Shown here piece by piece: positions 4,539 to 6,083 of a stretch of DNA of 6,083 bases. A model generated the notes under the pieces. The model searched no databases and had not been told where the DNA came from. It saw only the letters and a program-made list of their open reading frames with translations. Every line of letters starts with the position of its first letter. The first letter of the stretch is position 1. The translations under genes were made by a program, and so were the position numbers. Source of the DNA: Pseudomonadota bacterium (GTDB taxonomy: Bacteria; Pseudomonadota; Alphaproteobacteria; Caulobacterales; Caulobacteraceae); contig JAEZIH010000144.1 of the NCBI GenBank assembly GCA_023416055.1, forward strand, positions 1-6,083, written 5' to 3'.

Positions 4539-6083
4539 ATGTCAGGGCGCGTCTGTGGTGGTTCGAGGCTTGGTCGGGTTGCGGCCCTGGTGGATCATCT
4601 GGCGGAGCGCGTTAACCCTGACCGCCTCACCCGCGCCGAAGCCGACGCCGCCCGGATCCAGATCGAAGAGATGACCGCCTTGCTGGCGCCCCGCGGCGAC
4701 GCCGGGGCCCAGGCCCTTGCGGCGGCGCTGGGACGGCTGTCGGAACGGCTGGCGCAGGTCAGCGAGCGCCGGCGTCCCCGCGCGGCGGACAAGGTTCGCA
4801 ACCGACGCCTGGCCCGCGCCCTGCGCCGCATCGCCCTGATCGTGACCGCCGGCCTGGCCGTCTCCGCGCCCCTGGCCGCGGCGGCCGCCAGCCCCGACGC
4901 GCCGCCCGCGCCGCTGTTCTACGTCACGCCGTCGGTCGGGAACCCGGTGCTCAATCCGGTCACCGGCCAGAACGAGGAAGTGGTCGAGATCATCAGCCCG
5001 GCCGTCGTCCGCACCGACCAGGGCAACTTCATCCTGCTGGCCACGACCGTCGGCGACACCTTCACCGATCCCGAGACCGGAGAGACCTACGAGGTCATCG
5101 ACGTCACCCTGAACGGCCAGGGCCAGCCGGTCACCGTCACGGTGCAGGACAGCGGCGGGGCGCCCTTTATCCTCGGCGTGGTCACCGACAAGTCCGGCGA
5201 GATCGACGGGGTGGAGCCTGACCCGGACGGCTCGGGAGGCTCCGGCTTCGGCGACTTTACCTTCCCGGTCGCCGGCGGCGACGTGAACAACTTCAGCCGC
5301 GCCCGCCGCGGCGGCAACGGCGGGGACGGCAAGGACGGGGGCGGGGTCAAGGTCTGCGTGCCCCTGCTGGGCTGCGCCACGGTCGGCAAGTCGCCCAGCG
5401 CCGGCGGACACGGCGGCGACGGGCCGAACGTCAACGAGGTCGTCGACGACAGCTGGGGTGACATCGAGACCGTCTCGGACAAACTCCCGGGCATCGTCGT
5501 CACCAGCGTGGGCGGCAACGGCGGCGACGGCGGCGACGGCTGGGGCGTGAACATCCCCGGGGCGCGCGGCGGCCGGGCGGGCGCCGGGGGTTCGGTGACC
5601 CTCGACGCCTCGGTCACGATCACCACCTCGGGCGAGGAGTCGTACGGCATCTTCGCCCAGAGCCGCAGCGGCCGCGGCGGCGACGGCGGCTCGGGCTACA
5701 TCGCCTCGGGTGGGGGCGGCGGGGGCACGCCCGGCCAAGGCGGTTCGGTGCACGTCATCCATTCCGGCCGCATCTCGACCAGCGGCGACGGCGCCGTCGG
5801 CATCCTGGCTCAGAGCCTCGGCGGGTCGGCCGGGGGCGGCGGCGACAGCTACGGCGTCGTCGGCTACGGCGGCAGCGGCAGCGTGGGAGGCAACGGCGGC
5901 GACGTCCTGGTCGACCACAGCGGCCTGATCCACACCTCGGGCGAGTCCGCCCACGGCATCGAGGCCCAGTCGCAGGGCGGCTCGGGCGGCAATGCGGGCC
6001 ATTCGGGGGGCATCGTCACCTTCGGCGACCAGGGCGACGCGGGCGGCGACGGCGGTTCGGCCGCGATCATCGCCCGCGCCGGC
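4539..6083 (+). CDS. Glycine-rich repeat surface protein, probable type V autotransporter passenger (5' part, 515 codons)
   Basis: The frame is open from ATG 4539 to the window edge without a stop, so the C-terminus is missing. Residues 1-97 are Ala/Arg/Glu-rich and probably helical (for example VAALVDHLAERV and ALGRLSERLAQVSERRRPR), ending in a very basic stretch (KVRNRRLARALRRI). Residues 98-117 are hydrophobic (ALIVTAGLAVSAPLAAAAA) with a plausible signal-peptidase site near 117. Residues 119-255 are Thr/Val/Pro-rich and beta-like, with a weak internal duplication (134-151 and 172-189). From about 254 the protein becomes Gly/Asp/Asn/Ser-rich, with a repeat of 51-52 residues around G-I-x-A-Q-S followed by Gly-Gly runs (from 318, 370, 421 and 473). 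Alphaproteobacterial autotransporters with this kind of repeat have a long beta-helical passenger and a C-terminal barrel. The barrel is not visible here, so that assignment is inferred; another large secreted adhesin is the alternative. Its likely location is the cell surface. CVPLLGC (273-279) is an odd short cysteine pair. It is separated from the receptor gene by a terminator. Confidence 0.8.
   Translation, partial: MSGRVCGGSRLGRVAALVDHLAERVNPDRLTRAEADAARIQIEEMTALLAPRGDAGAQALAAALGRLSERLAQVSERRRPRAADKVRNRRLARALRRIALIVTAGLAVSAPLAAAAASPDAPPAPLFYVTPSVGNPVLNPVTGQNEEVVEIISPAVVRTDQGNFILLATTVGDTFTDPETGETYEVIDVTLNGQGQPVTVTVQDSGGAPFILGVVTDKSGEIDGVEPDPDGSGGSGFGDFTFPVAGGDVNNFSRARRGGNGGDGKDGGGVKVCVPLLGCATVGKSPSAGGHGGDGPNVNEVVDDSWGDIETVSDKLPGIVVTSVGGNGGDGGDGWGVNIPGARGGRAGAGGSVTLDASVTITTSGEESYGIFAQSRSGRGGDGGSGYIASGGGGGGTPGQGGSVHVIHSGRISTSGDGAVGILAQSLGGSAGGGGDSYGVVGYGGSGSVGGNGGDVLVDHSGLIHTSGESAHGIEAQSQGGSGGNAGHSGGIVTFGDQGDAGGDGGSAAIIARAG
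4938..5105 (+). repeat. Imperfect internal duplication in the N-terminal beta region of the autotransporter-like protein
   Basis: Residues 134-151 (GNPVLNPVTGQNEEVVEI) and 172-189 (GDTFTDPETGETYEVIDV) align without gaps at an offset of 38. They share 6 of 18 identities (G, P, T, G, E, V) and six conservative pairs (N/D twice, Q/E, V/I, E/D, I/V). The shared core is (N/D)P-x-TG. This suggests two copies of a small beta module between the signal sequence and the Gly-rich repeats. Confidence 0.45.
5490..6083 (+). repeat. Tandem ~52-residue Gly-rich repeats (G-I-x-A-Q-S type), three full and one partial
   Basis: The units begin at residues 318 (GIVVTS, divergent), 370 (GIFAQS), 421 (GILAQS) and 473 (GIEAQS), that is bases 5490, 5646, 5799 and 5955, with lengths 52, 51, 52 and a partial 43. 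Each has a GI-x-AQS head, a Gly-Gly-x-Gly-Gly variable stretch, a short strand such as SVHVIHSGRI or DVLVDHSGLI, and a TSG turn leading to the next head. The Gly-rich stretch varies most while the strand and head are conserved, as expected if the strands stack in a beta-helix. The array continues beyond the window. Confidence 0.75.

Noticed and set aside
5087..5928. Other ORFs inside the Gly-rich gene (187 codons minus, 72 codons plus)
   Set aside because: Pro/Ser- or Ala/Ser-rich out-of-frame readings of the repeats, with no start signals, overlapping a continuous coding frame.
4542..6002. 486-codon open frame on the minus strand
   Set aside because: Same in-register codon-bias effect opposite the Gly-rich gene (Gly GGC/GCC read as Ala, Asp GAC as Val). 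No ribosome site or recognisable domain; the + strand frame has a start signal, signal sequence and true repeats.

Overview
The window is very GC-rich, with codons ending almost always in G or C. It fits an alphaproteobacterium of the Caulobacterales (Brevundimonas/Caulobacter/Phenylobacterium type). The grounds are the style of the TonB-dependent receptor (signal peptide ending in PVLAQ, an EEVVVTGSRI box, a C-terminal NYRPF), the GCTA-type -10 element and the codon bias. The genus is inferred from family resemblance and was not searched. All genes read on the + strand.

Layout: (1) bases 1-111 hold the last 36 codons of a LuxR-type helix-turn-helix regulator. (2) A 22-bp imperfect palindrome follows immediately. 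(3) Next is a tight pair: an uncharacterised small protein (best start 204) and, 4 nt later, a MarR-like winged-helix regulator (430-819). (4) A 209-nt intergenic region (820-1028) carries three successive inverted repeats, a good promoter and an approximately 120-nt leader. (5) A 1107-residue TonB-dependent outer-membrane receptor (1029-4352) has eight cysteines in four close pairs and ends at a textbook intrinsic terminator (4379-4407). (6) A 130-nt spacer leads to a large open-ended CDS (4539 to the window edge, 515 codons seen). It has a long basic/helical N-terminal region, a signal sequence, a Thr/Val-rich beta region, then a Gly-rich passenger with a roughly 52-residue repeat built around G-I-x-A-Q-S. 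This is the type seen in alphaproteobacterial type V autotransporters. The large open-ended CDS is easily missed because its stop codon lies outside the window and a 486-codon antisense shadow ORF covers most of it.

How they relate: the first three genes are regulatory or unknown and may form one unit. The receptor and the putative autotransporter are both cell-surface proteins, but a strong terminator separates them, so they are probably transcribed independently. I see no mobile element, tRNA, rRNA or CRISPR array, and no sign of a dedicated multi-gene system. The most unusual parts are the N-terminal architecture of the last gene and the dyad-rich control region ahead of the receptor.
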